Source: Sagittula sp. P11
Lineage (GTDB): Bacteria; Pseudomonadota; Alphaproteobacteria; Rhodobacterales; Rhodobacteraceae
NCBI RefSeq assembly: GCF_002814095.1
Contig: NZ_CP021913.1
Span: forward strand, 372,001-436,000
Direction of reading: 5' to 3'
DNA: 64,000 nt
Made by a program: the position numbers and the translations under genes. Positions 35,020 through 44,626 of this stretch are shown here, in pieces. Under the pieces are notes generated by a model. The model was not told where the DNA came from, searched no databases, and saw only the letters and a program-made list of their open reading frames with translations. The first letter of the stretch is position 1; the number at the start of each line of letters is the position of its first letter.

Positions 35020-35040
35020 AGGGCGGGACTGTCCCGCCCT
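35020..35040. terminator. Hairpin between convergent genes
   Basis: AGGGCGGGA and TCCCGCCCT form a perfect 9-bp stem with a 3-base loop between the small plus-strand gene and the minus-strand flavoprotein gene. T content after it is weak (GCTTCTTCG on the minus strand), so termination there is probable rather than sure. Confidence 0.55.
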
Positions 35041-35046
35041 GGCCGT

Positions 35047-36732
<1,686 letters not shown>

Positions 36733-36887
36733 TGACGCACCTCCCCGTATTCGTGTTGGCGCAGCTTACCGTCAGCCACGTCCCGGGCGCAGATGAAAAA
36801 CGACGCCCTGGGGCATGGCTCCGCCGCGAAATGCCCCGTCTTTTGCCTGATGGGTGACGGAAAGTTCCGATAGAGGTAAGACATCCA

Positions 36888-37922
36888 ATGGTATCGGGCA
36901 GCGTTCCGGGGGCAATGATGGCACGATTCACACTCGCGACGCTGGGCATGGTGGCGCTTCTGGCGCTGGCCATGGCTCTCGGTGCGCCCTTCCCGGTACT
37001 GGGCTTGCTCTACATCACCGTCTTCACCTTCTTCATGGACAAGCTGACGGCCCTAGCCGCGCCGGACCGGCCGGAGGCGGAGTTCCCGGTGGGGAACGCG
37101 CTGTCGGTGACGCTTGGCCTGCTGCACTTTCCGCTGCTTTACGGTGGCGTTTGGGCGATCGCAGAGGGCGCCATATCCGTCTTGGACACGGTTTGCCTGT
37201 TCGCGGCGCTGGGTCTGTTCCTCGGCCAGGTGTCGAACTCGAACGCGCACGAGCTGATCCACCGCTCGCCCCGCGCCATGCGGCGGTTGGGGGTGGCGGT
37301 CTATTCCTCGGTGTTGTTCGGTTTCCATGCCTCTGCGCATACTCGCGTGCACCACGTCCATGCCGCCACGCCGAAGGATCCCAACTCAGCCCCCATGGGC
37401 GAAGGCTACTGGCGCTTCGCCATGCGGGCCTGGCGCGGCGCACTGGTCGAAGGGTTCCGGGCAGAGCGGCGGCTGGGTCGCCGGGGTCTGTCGCACCCCT
37501 ATGCGGCCTATGGCCTTGGCGCGGTGTTGTCGCTGGTGATCGCCGGGGCCGTTGCGGGGTTGCCGGGCGTTCTGGTGCTGCTCGGGCTCGCGGCCTACGC
37601 GCAGGCGCAACTGCTGCTGTCGGATTACGTCCAGCACTATGGCCTGCGCCGCAAGGAGGTGGCGCCGGGCAAGTATGAACCCGTCGGCCCCGCCCACAGC
37701 TGGAACGCGCCACAGGGCTTTTCGTCGGCGCTGATGCTGAACGCGCCGCGTCACTCCGACCACCACGCGCATCCGTCGCGGCACTACCCCGGGCTGGAAC
37801 TGGACCGTTCCGCCATGCCGATCCTACCGCATTCGCTGCCCGTCATGGCAGTCCTTGCGCTGGTCCCGCCGCTCTGGCGCCGCGTCATGGACAAGCGCGT
37901 GCGCCGCTGGCAGACCGCCTGA
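36888..37922 (+). CDS. alkB: AlkB-type di-iron alkane monooxygenase/fatty acid desaturase family
   Basis: 344 residues with several membrane helices and the His motifs of membrane di-iron enzymes: NAHELIHR (near 120-126), HTRVHHVHAATPKDPN (151-166), and NAPRHSDHHAHPSRHY (285-300), plus DYVQHYGL. This combination is the alkane hydroxylase pattern. It would insert one oxygen atom at a terminal carbon of a medium-chain alkane, with rubredoxin and rubredoxin reductase supplied from elsewhere; neither is in the window. ATG 36888 chosen for GAGG upstream; later ATGs at 36915 and 36918 are possible. Confidence 0.85.
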   Translation: MVSGSVPGAMMARFTLATLGMVALLALAMALGAPFPVLGLLYITVFTFFMDKLTALAAPDRPEAEFPVGNALSVTLGLLHFPLLYGGVWAIAEGAISVLDTVCLFAALGLFLGQVSNSNAHELIHRSPRAMRRLGVAVYSSVLFGFHASAHTRVHHVHAATPKDPNSAPMGEGYWRFAMRAWRGALVEGFRAERRLGRRGLSHPYAAYGLGAVLSLVIAGAVAGLPGVLVLLGLAAYAQAQLLLSDYVQHYGLRRKEVAPGKYEPVGPAHSWNAPQGFSSALMLNAPRHSDHHAHPSRHYPGLELDRSAMPILPHSLPVMAVLALVPPLWRRVMDKRVRRWQTA

Positions 37923-38020
37923 CGCGCGGCCGGGCGATCCTCCGCCCACGGTCGCCATGGCTTTAACCATTCGGTAATCCCTGACCTTGCCTCCGGCGGC
38001 AAATGTGGCAGGATTGGGGC

Positions 38021-38425
38021 ATGAAACAGATCCTGTCCGGCGCGCTGGCGCTTGCCCTCTCCGCTGCCCCCGCATTCGCCGCCGAGCCGCTGTCGGCCAA
38101 TGCCTTCGAAAGCTACGTGGACGGCAAGACGCTGTACTACGGCCTTTCGGGCGATGCCTACGGGGTCGAGGAATACCTGCCCAACCGCCGCGTGCGCTGG
38201 TCCTTCCTCGATGGCAAATGCAAGGAAGGTTACTGGTACGAGGCCGAGGGTTCGCAGATCTGTTTCGTCTACGAGGACAGCCCCGACCCGCAATGCTGGA
38301 CCTTCTTCCGCGAGGGCAGCAAGCTGCGCGCCGTGTTCGAGAACGATCCGTCCTCCACCGTCCTCTACGAGGCGCGCCAGAACGATGAACCGATGATGTG
38401 CTACGGCCCCGACGTCGGCGTCTGA
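38021..38425 (+). CDS. Secreted hypothetical protein, 134 aa
   Basis: Begins with a signal peptide (MKQILSGALALALSAAPAFA). The mature domain is Trp/Tyr-rich and has several cysteines (KCKEG, ICFVY, CWTFF, MMCYG), which could form disulfides in the periplasm. I do not recognise a named family with certainty; several Rhodobacterales carry similar short secreted proteins. GGGG precedes the ATG. It sits two bases from the convergent LysR gene. Confidence 0.75.
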   Translation: MKQILSGALALALSAAPAFAAEPLSANAFESYVDGKTLYYGLSGDAYGVEEYLPNRRVRWSFLDGKCKEGYWYEAEGSQICFVYEDSPDPQCWTFFREGSKLRAVFENDPSSTVLYEARQNDEPMMCYGPDVGV

Positions 38426-38427
38426 GA

Positions 38428-39297
38428 TCAGGCGGCGTCGCGGGACAGCCCGCGCACGGCCATCATGCCCTGCCGGATATAGTCGACCATCACCTCGGTG
38501 ATCGCGGTCTTGCCGTTCCCGGCGTATAGGTTGATGTTCTGCGTGCCGAGGTCGGGCAACAGCCCATCTTCGAGATATTTCACGTAGGTCGGCGCGTGGC
38601 CCTGCAACCGCGCGGTCACCGCGAGGTCGGCGCTGATCGTCGCATCCACCGTCATGTCGCTGTCCGAATCCACCGCCAGCTCCCACGAGACATTCTCTGC
38701 ATCGAGCCGCGCCAGCGCGAATTCCCGGAACCCGCAGGACCGGCAGAAGGCCACGCGCAGCGGACGTGACTTGTAGGCCTGCCCGTCCGGAGCCCCGATC
38801 CAGCGCAGCGGCACCTCCATCAGAGTCTCGCCGCCCTGGTCGACGCCGGCCTCCGTCGTCATGATGACATCCGCCTCGCCGCGGGCGAACTTCGCCTTCA
38901 GTTCCCTGGTGAAGCTGCTGAGAAGCTGGACCTTCACGCGGGGGTGCGTGCGGCCCATCCGTTGCAGAACCTGCGGAATCACCGGGTAGACGATGTCGTG
39001 CGGCACGCCCAGGACGATCTCTCCCTCCCAGCTCTGGCAGGTCAGGCGGGTGTAGATCTCGTCGTTCATCTCCACCATGCGCTGCGCGTAGGACAGAAGC
39101 TGCGCGCCCGCCGGGGTCAGGCTGACACCGCGCCCGCTGCGTTCCAGCAGCCGGAGGCCCAGCATCTCCTCCAGCCGTTTGAGCTGCATCGACACGGCGG
39201 ATTGCGTCAGGTTCAGGAAACCAGCGGCGCGCGTCACGCCGCCGGCCTCTGCGACGGCGACGAAGGACCTCAGAACGGTGATGTCGAGATTTCTCAT
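38428..39297 (-). CDS. LysR-family transcriptional regulator
   Basis: 289 residues: LysR HTH (MRNLDITVLRSFVAVAEAGGVTRAAGFLNLTQSAVSMQLKRLEEMLG, 1-47) and a periplasmic-binding-type effector domain with WEGEIVLGVPHDIVYPVIPQVLQRM. The C-terminal half is typical of the group that senses small ligands. Its likely target is the divergent small gene at 39424 or the region between, which holds ATTCACTTCGAAT, a possible LysR-type inverted repeat. Ligand unknown. Confidence 0.9.
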   Translation of the reverse strand: MRNLDITVLRSFVAVAEAGGVTRAAGFLNLTQSAVSMQLKRLEEMLGLRLLERSGRGVSLTPAGAQLLSYAQRMVEMNDEIYTRLTCQSWEGEIVLGVPHDIVYPVIPQVLQRMGRTHPRVKVQLLSSFTRELKAKFARGEADVIMTTEAGVDQGGETLMEVPLRWIGAPDGQAYKSRPLRVAFCRSCGFREFALARLDAENVSWELAVDSDSDMTVDATISADLAVTARLQGHAPTYVKYLEDGLLPDLGTQNINLYAGNGKTAITEVMVDYIRQGMMAVRGLSRDAA

Positions 39298-39423
39298 CCA
39301 TTACGCTCCGTGATGGGAGGATGCAAAAACATTCACTTCGAATATCAAGCAGACTGTGCCAAATTCATCAACAGAAAATTATCGACACACCCGAACACAT
39401 CACAGCTTCTGAAAGACGACGCC

Positions 39424-39582
39424 ATGTATCATGCCGCCGAGCGCTATTTTCGTGCGCTTCTGCCCCGTGCCGAAGGCCGCGGCCGGACCCGCCTGAACGC
39501 CACCGACCTGCGTGAAGTGAACCGCTACGAAGGGTACGAACACCCCGTCCGGTGGAATGCACCGCCTTTTTGGCGCATCTGA
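39424..39582 (+). CDS. Small basic protein, 52 aa (tentative)
   Basis: An ATG at 39424 opens a 52-residue frame (MYHAAERYFRALLPRAEGRGRTRLNATD... PPFWRI) divergent from the LysR gene. It is rich in Arg and aromatic residues, with no signal peptide. The Shine-Dalgarno is weak (GAAAGACGACGCC). Likely a LysR target or a short conserved peptide; I do not recognise it. Confidence 0.4.
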   Translation: MYHAAERYFRALLPRAEGRGRTRLNATDLREVNRYEGYEHPVRWNAPPFWRI

Positions 39583-39701
39583 CGCGTATGTTATGTCCCA
39601 AGACCTCTCGAAAGCTTGAATATTCATGCCTCTCTGCCAATATCTCTGCCATGTTCCCCGAATAGCGTGTCGGGGCGATATGTACGCAAACGGAGGCATT
39701 G

Positions 39702-40445
39702 ATGGCTGAATATCAAACGATCGGGGCACGGGGCGTATCCGGTGCCCGCAGCGCCCAGATTGACGAGGGGCTGCGCGCTCATATGAACAAGGTCTACGCG
39801 CTGATGTCCGGCGCGCTGCTGATGACGTTCGCGCTGGCTTACCTCGTGGCATCCAGCCCGGCCCTTCAGCAGGTTCTGCTGGTCTCGCCGGTGGTCTGGG
39901 TCGTGATTTTCGGCCCGCTGGCCTTCGTGTTGATCGCGTCTTTCGCGTTCCACAAGCTGTCCGTCGTCGCGCTGAACGCTCTCTTCTGGGCCTACGCGGC
40001 CCTGACCGGTGTGTCGCTGGCCACGATCTTCATCATGTTCGACATGATGCAGGTCATCACCGGCCTCGCCTATACCGCTGTCGCGTTCCTCGGCCTGTCG
40101 CTGACCGGCTACCTGACAAAGCGCAACCTCGGCCCGATCCACCAGGTCGCCGTGATGATGGTGTGGGGCCTCGTCGCCTTCGCGCTGATCAGCATGCTGT
40201 TCGGTGGCATGGGCGGCAACGCCTTCTGGTGGATGAACGTGGCGATCCTCGGCTTGTTCGCGGTCCTGACCGCAACCTCCACGCAGGAGATCAAGAACAC
40301 CTACCTCGAGGCGCGCACCCACGGCGGCCCTGAGGCACAGCTGTTCCTCGAGAAAGCCGCGATCATCGGCGCGCTGCAGCTCTACATCTCGTTCATCGCG
40401 ATGTTCCGCTCGATCATGTATCTCTTCATGGGCGGCGACGACTGA
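39702..40445 (+). CDS. Bax inhibitor-1 / YbhL family membrane protein
   Basis: 247 residues with seven hydrophobic segments, including VYALMSGALLMTFALAYLV, VVWVVIFGPLAFVLIASFAF, GVSLATIFIMFD, WMNVAILGLFAVLTATSTQEIKNTYLEA and the C-terminal AIIGALQLYISFIAMFRSIMYLF. The last block is the BI-1 signature. Members are proposed pH-sensitive calcium leak channels or proteolysis modulators. GGAGG lies just upstream of the ATG at 39702; an upstream TTG is adjacent and less likely. Confidence 0.93.
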   Translation: MAEYQTIGARGVSGARSAQIDEGLRAHMNKVYALMSGALLMTFALAYLVASSPALQQVLLVSPVVWVVIFGPLAFVLIASFAFHKLSVVALNALFWAYAALTGVSLATIFIMFDMMQVITGLAYTAVAFLGLSLTGYLTKRNLGPIHQVAVMMVWGLVAFALISMLFGGMGGNAFWWMNVAILGLFAVLTATSTQEIKNTYLEARTHGGPEAQLFLEKAAIIGALQLYISFIAMFRSIMYLFMGGDD

Positions 40446-40470
40446 TCGCAAGATCCACTGAATTGAACGA

Positions 40471-40498
40471 AGGGCCGGTCCAGCGACCGGCCCTTTTT
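40471..40498 (+). terminator. Rho-independent terminator after the Bax-inhibitor-1 gene
   Basis: AGGGCCGGTC (40471-40480) pairs with GACCGGCCCT (40485-40494) around a CAGC loop, followed by TTTTT. Confidence 0.93.
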
Positions 40499-40542
40499 CG
40501 TTGCCCGGCCCATCTTCCCGTTGCACATCGCGCGACACTTAT

Positions 40543-40554
40543 GTTGACATCAAC
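40543..40554. repeat. Short inverted repeat upstream of VOC gene
   Basis: GTTGA-CA-TCAAC, 28 bases before the ATG, in an AT-rich stretch (ATGTTGACATCAACTAAATAT). It could be an operator. No regulator gene is nearby. Confidence 0.3.
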
Positions 40555-40581
40555 TAAATATCATCGCCGGGAGCATTCCAG

Positions 40582-41061
40582 ATGACAATTGCGAAGAACA
40601 CCGTCTGCCTCTGGTACGACAACGACGCGGAAGGCGCCGCCAACTTCTACGCGCAGACCTTCCCCGACAGCGAGGTCACCTCTGTCAGCCGCGCGCCAGC
40701 CGACTTTCCCGGCGGCAAGGAAGGCGACGTGCTGGTCGTCGGTTTCACCGTGCTGGGCATTCCCTGCATCGGGCTGAACGGCGGCCCGGTCTTTCCGCAG
40801 ACGGAGTCCTTCTCCTTCCAGGTGGCCACGAACACGCAGGAAGAGACAGACCGCTACTGGGACGCTATCGTCGGAAACGGCGGTCAGGAAAGCGCCTGCG
40901 GCTGGTGCAAAGATCAATGGGGCGTGAACTGGCAGATCACCCCGCGCGTGCTGACGGAGGCGCTGGCAGCCGGCGGCGACGAAGCGAAGCGCGCGTTCGA
41001 GGCGATGATGACGATGCACAAGATCGACGTCGCCGCCATCGAAACAGCCCGGCGTGGCTGA
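40582..41061 (+). CDS. VOC-family PhnB-like protein
   Basis: 159 residues matching the PhnB/3-demethylubiquinone-type VOC group: TVCLWYDNDAEGAANFYAQTFPDSEVTSVSRAP, VGFTVLGIPCIGLNGGPVFPQTESFSFQVAT, and SACGWCKDQWGVNWQITPRVLTEAL. Function is not established for this subgroup; the PhnB name is historical. It is probably cotranscribed with the cupin gene 23 bases downstream. Confidence 0.88.
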   Translation: MTIAKNTVCLWYDNDAEGAANFYAQTFPDSEVTSVSRAPADFPGGKEGDVLVVGFTVLGIPCIGLNGGPVFPQTESFSFQVATNTQEETDRYWDAIVGNGGQESACGWCKDQWGVNWQITPRVLTEALAAGGDEAKRAFEAMMTMHKIDVAAIETARRG

Positions 41062-41084
41062 CGGATTGAAGACTGGAGGCTCAG

Positions 41085-41534
41085 GTGCCGAAGTGGACCA
41101 AAGACGATCTTGTGACGGAGCAGAGCGACGGTCCCTGCGGTCGCGCGGATATCGTGAAGCTGTCCGACACAGGCGGCCTGACGCAGTTCGGCGCGGTGAT
41201 CGAGACGCTGTATCCCGGTGCAAGGTCCTCTAACACGCACTGGCATACCGACGAGGACGAATTGGTCCACATGCTGGAGGGCGAGGTCGTGCTGGTCGAG
41301 GGCGACAGCGAAGCGACGCTCCGGGCGGGCGATACGGCGACGTTCAAGGCGGGCGTGGCGGTCGGTCACCGGCTGGACAACCGCAGCGACGCCCCTGCCC
41401 GCTACCTCGTCGTTGGCACCCGTGCCACGCGCGACACGGTGACATACACCGACACGGGGCGCGCCAAGCATCTCGACGGGGGCCAGACGCGCTGGACCGA
41501 CCTCGACGGCAACCCGTCCGACGATCCGTTCTGA
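41085..41534 (+). CDS. Cupin-domain protein
   Basis: 149 residues; the double-stranded beta-helix motifs are present: SNTHWHTDEDELVHMLEGEVVLVEGD (cupin motif 1, metal-binding His/Glu) and AVGHRLDNRSDAPARYLVVGTR (motif 2). A GTG start at 41085 is chosen because GGAGG lies 6-7 bases before it. Substrate unknown. Follows the VOC gene by 23 bases. Confidence 0.87.
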   Translation: MPKWTKDDLVTEQSDGPCGRADIVKLSDTGGLTQFGAVIETLYPGARSSNTHWHTDEDELVHMLEGEVVLVEGDSEATLRAGDTATFKAGVAVGHRLDNRSDAPARYLVVGTRATRDTVTYTDTGRAKHLDGGQTRWTDLDGNPSDDPF

Positions 41535-41547
41535 AAGATCCCGAGGA

Positions 41548-42051
41548 TCACAAGGGCAGCGACAGCAGGGTGACCGGAAACGCCACGCCGCCGCCGAAGG
41601 TCATGGCGCTGTCGCCGATGCTGCGGAAGCCGAGCGACTTGTAGAAGGGCGTGGCGGTCAGAGTGCTCTTGCAGTGCAGCACACGGATGCCCGCGCCCCA
41701 CGCGTCGCGGATGACATGTGTCATGAGCCGCGTGCCGATTCCCTTGCGGACGGCGTCAGGGTCCGTGGCGAGGTGGCGGACGTATCCCACGCCCGGCACA
41801 CGCCCCGCCCCACCGGGCATGGCCCGCGACCAGCCGCCAGCCCCCAGCAGGGCCGTTCCGCTTTCCGCGACGAAGTACAGGCCGGAGGCGATCAGCTCCG
41901 GCTGTGCGCGCGCGATGGCGGGCAAGGCAAAGACAAGTGTCGAGGGGGGATAGTCTGCCGCCAAAAGCCGGGCGTAGCTGCGGCGATAGAGGTCGTCCAG
42001 CCGGGAGATGTCCTGCCGTGTCGCTGGGCGTATGGTGATCTGCTCGGCCAA
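41548..42051 (-). CDS. GNAT-family N-acetyltransferase
   Basis: 167 residues of a GNAT fold: QITIRPATRQDISRLDDLYRRSY, VGYVRHLATDPDAVRKGIGTRLMTHVIRDAWGAGIRVLHC (the acetyl-CoA pyrophosphate loop RKGIGTRLM), and TPFYKSLGFRSIG. A TTG at 42051 is proposed as start because GGAGG lies 8 bases before it and the family begins with ITIRPAT; no ATG is available upstream without adding non-homologous sequence. Substrate unknown. Confidence 0.82.
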   Translation of the reverse strand: MAEQITIRPATRQDISRLDDLYRRSYARLLAADYPPSTLVFALPAIARAQPELIASGLYFVAESGTALLGAGGWSRAMPGGAGRVPGVGYVRHLATDPDAVRKGIGTRLMTHVIRDAWGAGIRVLHCKSTLTATPFYKSLGFRSIGDSAMTFGGGVAFPVTLLSLPL

Positions 42052-42107
42052 ATCCCTGCCTCCGGTGTCGGAGTATTCCGGGATCCGGCCGGCCTGGCAA
42101 ATCACAA

Positions 42108-42130
42108 CCGGCGCCCTCGTGGGGCGCCGG
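42108..42130 (-). terminator. Terminator-like hairpin after the secreted 115-aa gene
   Basis: CCGGCGCC (42108-42115) and GGCGCCGG (42123-42130) make an 8-bp perfect stem. On the minus strand it is followed by TTGTGATTTG, a weak U-rich tail. Confidence 0.55.
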
Positions 42131-42140
42131 CCGGATCGAT

Positions 42141-42488
42141 TCAATTCAGCGCCAGTTCCTGAACCATGGTGTTGCGGGTGGACACGGTCAGCGCGTCGCC
42201 CTCGCGGGCAAAGCTGTAAAGCTGCCCGACGTGACCCGGCAGGCCGAAGGTGACAGAGTCGCCGTCCGCCAGCGCCATGATGATGCGGCCCTGATCGTCC
42301 GCATCGTTGCGCGCGGCGTAGTAGCCGACGACCTCGAAGGTCTCGCCTGCCTTGGTCCAGTAGACGGACATGTCGGTCGTGGACTGGTGCAGCGTGGCAC
42401 CGGCCATCGGCGTGTCGAGGGTGACGGTCTCGGCTGCGGCGGCGACGGGAAGGGAAACAAGCGCGGTGAGTGCAAGCGTGCGGAACAT
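42141..42488 (-). CDS. Secreted hypothetical protein, 115 aa
   Basis: Signal peptide (FRTLALTALVSLPVAAAA) followed by a small beta-rich domain (ETVTLDTPMAGATLH to TRNTMVQELALN). No recognised family. GGAGA lies about 10 bases before the ATG. It stands alone between a hairpin and rpmG. Confidence 0.7.
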   Translation of the reverse strand: MFRTLALTALVSLPVAAAAETVTLDTPMAGATLHQSTTDMSVYWTKAGETFEVVGYYAARNDADDQGRIIMALADGDSVTFGLPGHVGQLYSFAREGDALTVSTRNTMVQELALN

Positions 42489-42695
42489 ATCGATTTCTCC
42501 AGTTTTCTGCGAAGCGCCAGGCCGGTTGCCAGGCGCCAAAATTCTGCATTGCAGCATGACAGAACGCGCAGCGGAGGACCAATGCAGAATGGGAAAGCCC
42601 GTTATGACGTGAAATCAATATGTTAACAGTATGCAACGGTAGACCGAACCGGTCAAGACCATTTCGCTGTTGCAGAAAAATGCATCAAAGACACG

Positions 42696-42727
42696 AAAAA
42701 AGCCGCGCGGATACACCGTCGCGGCCT
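42696..42727 (-). terminator. Rho-independent terminator of rpmG
   Basis: On the minus strand, GCCGCG... CGCGGC form a stem with an intervening loop, followed by TTTTTTC. It lies 30 bases after the rpmG stop. Confidence 0.75.
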
Positions 42728-42755
42728 TTGTGGGTCGTACCGGAAAGGGGCAGGA

Positions 42756-42923
42756 TTACTTGATCTTGCCTTCCTTGTATTCGACGTGCTTGCGCGCAAC
42801 CGGGTCGAACTTCCGGATGGTCATCTTCTCGGTCATGGTACGCGCGTTCTTCTTGGTCACGTAGAAGTGGCCGGTGCCTGCGGTCGAGTTCAGGCGGATC
42901 TTGATCGTGGTCGGCTTCGCCAT
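42756..42923 (-). CDS. rpmG: 50S ribosomal protein L33
   Basis: 55 residues: [53 protein letters not shown]. It is the cysteine-free L33 form (no CxxC zinc ribbon), so it does not need zinc. It lies upstream of the terminator and close to rnpB. Confidence 0.97.
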   Translation of the reverse strand: MAKPTTIKIRLNSTAGTGHFYVTKKNARTMTEKMTIRKFDPVARKHVEYKEGKIK

Positions 42924-43082
42924 TGGTCGTCTCCTGCAACACGCGGGGCGCCGCGCGTGAAATTCGTATGAAGCCCGCCTTTTACTTACTGCGCGGCCCG
43001 AGTCAACCGTCTCGTGACAGTTTGTCGGCGAGCGTTGTCCGGCAGGCGACCGGCGGCCTGTCCCGGCGCGCGGGCCGGTGAT

Positions 43083-43480
43083 GCGTGGAGGGCCTGTAAG
43101 CCGGATTCTGTTGTCGGGGTTGCCCCCTCAGACGACCATTCCTCTGGGCCGCACGTTGCCGCGCGGCTCTAGCTGCCAACCCGGACCTCTCGGGCCAAAG
43201 CCGCCCTGTCCCGATATCCCGCAAGCGGGATCAGCCGGACGCGAGGTCCCTACACGGCATTGCTCCCGGTGGGGCTTGCCAAGCGGGCGATGTTGCCATC
43301 CCCCCGGTGGGCTCTTACCCCACCGTTTCACCCTTACCTGCCGACGGGCGGCAGGCGGTCTGTTTTCTGTGGCGCTTTCCGTCAGGTTGCCCTGCCCGGG
43401 CGTTACCCGGCACCGGCGCTTTGGCGAGTCCGGACTTTCCTCCCTGGGTTTCCCCAAGGCGGCCGTCCGGCCCTCCACGC
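43083..43480 (-). ncRNA. rnpB: RNase P RNA (A type)
   Basis: Catalytic RNA of RNase P, which matures tRNA 5' ends. On the minus strand, GCGTGGAGGG (43480-43471) pairs with CCCTCCACGC (43092-43083) as P1. The conserved GAGGAAAGTCCGGACTC near the 5' end and ACAGAATCCGGCTTACAGG near the 3' end are universal RNase P elements. Length of about 398 nt is normal. Exact ends are estimated from P1. Confidence 0.95.
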
Positions 43481-43551
43481 GCGCCCGACATAGGCGGGGC
43501 GGCGGGGCTTGGCAATCCCGCCCGTGGCCGCCCGTGACTGTCGGTCTATGT

Positions 43552-44268
43552 TCAGCGCAGGACCAGCGGCATGGACAGCCACTCTGACAAGGCATCGGCC
43601 ACGGCGTCGGGCTGTTCCAGCACCGCCATGTGGGCGGCCCCCTCGATCACCCGCAAGGTGGCGCCGCGGATCAGCTCTGCCATGAATTCATGCCGCTTGA
43701 CCGGCAACTGACGGTTGGCGGCGCCGCACATGACCATGGTCGGCACGGCGATGCGGCGCAGGGTGCCTTGCTGGTCGCGGCGGCGCTGGAGCGCACGGAT
43801 CTGGCGCGTCATGACCTCCACGCCGAGGCCCGTGGCCATTTCTTTCAGGAGTGCCGATATCTCGCCGCGCCACGGTCCGGGGGCAAGTTCCGACAGGCGC
43901 AGCGCCTCCGCAAAGACCGTCTCGACCTTGCCGGTGCGGGCCCGCGCGCGCACGATCAGCGGGTCCCGCTCGGCCGCCTGCTGCGGCGTGTCGGCCAGCG
44001 GCGTGGTGTCCATGAGGCACAGCCGCGACACCCGGTCCGGCGCCCGCCGGACGATCTCGATCGCGACGATGCCGCCCAGCCCCTGCCCCGCCAGCGCGCA
44101 GCGCTTCGGGAGCACGTCGAGCAGCGCCGAGGCGATCTCCTCGATCCGCTCGCCCTCAGTCAGCGGCGCGGCCATGACCGCGCGGCTGCGCGACAGATCC
44201 GCAAGCTGCGGTCCGAACAGGCGGGCGTCGCACAGCATATCCGGCAGGAAGACAATGGCCTCACGCAT
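43552..44268 (-). CDS. Alpha/beta hydrolase-fold protein with the nucleophile Ser replaced by Gly
   Basis: 238 residues of an alpha/beta hydrolase: IVFLPDMLCDARLFGPQLADLS, then LAGQGLGGIVAIEIVRRAPDRVSRLCLMDTTP, VPTMVMCGAANRQLPV, VIEGAAHMAVLEQPD (His loop). The nucleophile elbow normally reads G-x-S-x-G; here it is GQGLG, so the catalytic Ser is Gly and the protein may be non-catalytic or use another mechanism. Cofactor-independent relatives of the fold exist. It is the first gene downstream of a 358-base region without genes. Confidence 0.83.
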   Translation of the reverse strand: MREAIVFLPDMLCDARLFGPQLADLSRSRAVMAAPLTEGERIEEIASALLDVLPKRCALAGQGLGGIVAIEIVRRAPDRVSRLCLMDTTPLADTPQQAAERDPLIVRARARTGKVETVFAEALRLSELAPGPWRGEISALLKEMATGLGVEVMTRQIRALQRRRDQQGTLRRIAVPTMVMCGAANRQLPVKRHEFMAELIRGATLRVIEGAAHMAVLEQPDAVADALSEWLSMPLVLR

Positions 44269-44626
44269 GTGCGACCCTGCACCCTTGCCCGCCGCCTGTT
44301 GTCGTCACGCTTGCACCCCATACGAAGCCGATCCCTGCGGCGGCGACCCTATCAGACACGGCAGCAGGGAAAAGAGGGGGTCCGGCGCCGGCGCGGGCGG
44401 GCAATCGCCGACGTCGCCTGTCGGTATCGGGTGCCGCGAGGGAGGCAGATGCGCCTTGCGAACCCTTGCACCCTCCGGCGCACGAACAGCCACCCCCTGC
44501 GACCGACCTTGCCGCTTCCCTGACACGCGCCAGAATACGGCCTCCCGGACGCGCACACATACGCACGACCGTGCGCGCTGGGTCCAAATCAGCCGGTCGT
44601 CGCTCCCTTCGGGCAACGGCCCCGTT
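44269..44626. other. Gene-free region upstream of the hydrolase gene
   Basis: 358 bases. I see no ORF that I can support, no tRNA and no strong hairpin. It is the region upstream of the minus-strand hydrolase and after the LysM/solute-binding operon end. Confidence 0.6.

Noticed and set aside
40543-40560. TTGACA in GTTGACATCAAC as a -35 promoter box
   Set aside because: No -10 at 16-18 bases downstream; only the inverted repeat is retained as a low-confidence feature.
43083-43480. tmRNA or small protein genes in this stretch
   Set aside because: The conserved RNase P elements and the P1 pairing identify it as rnpB, and the open frames there are by-products.
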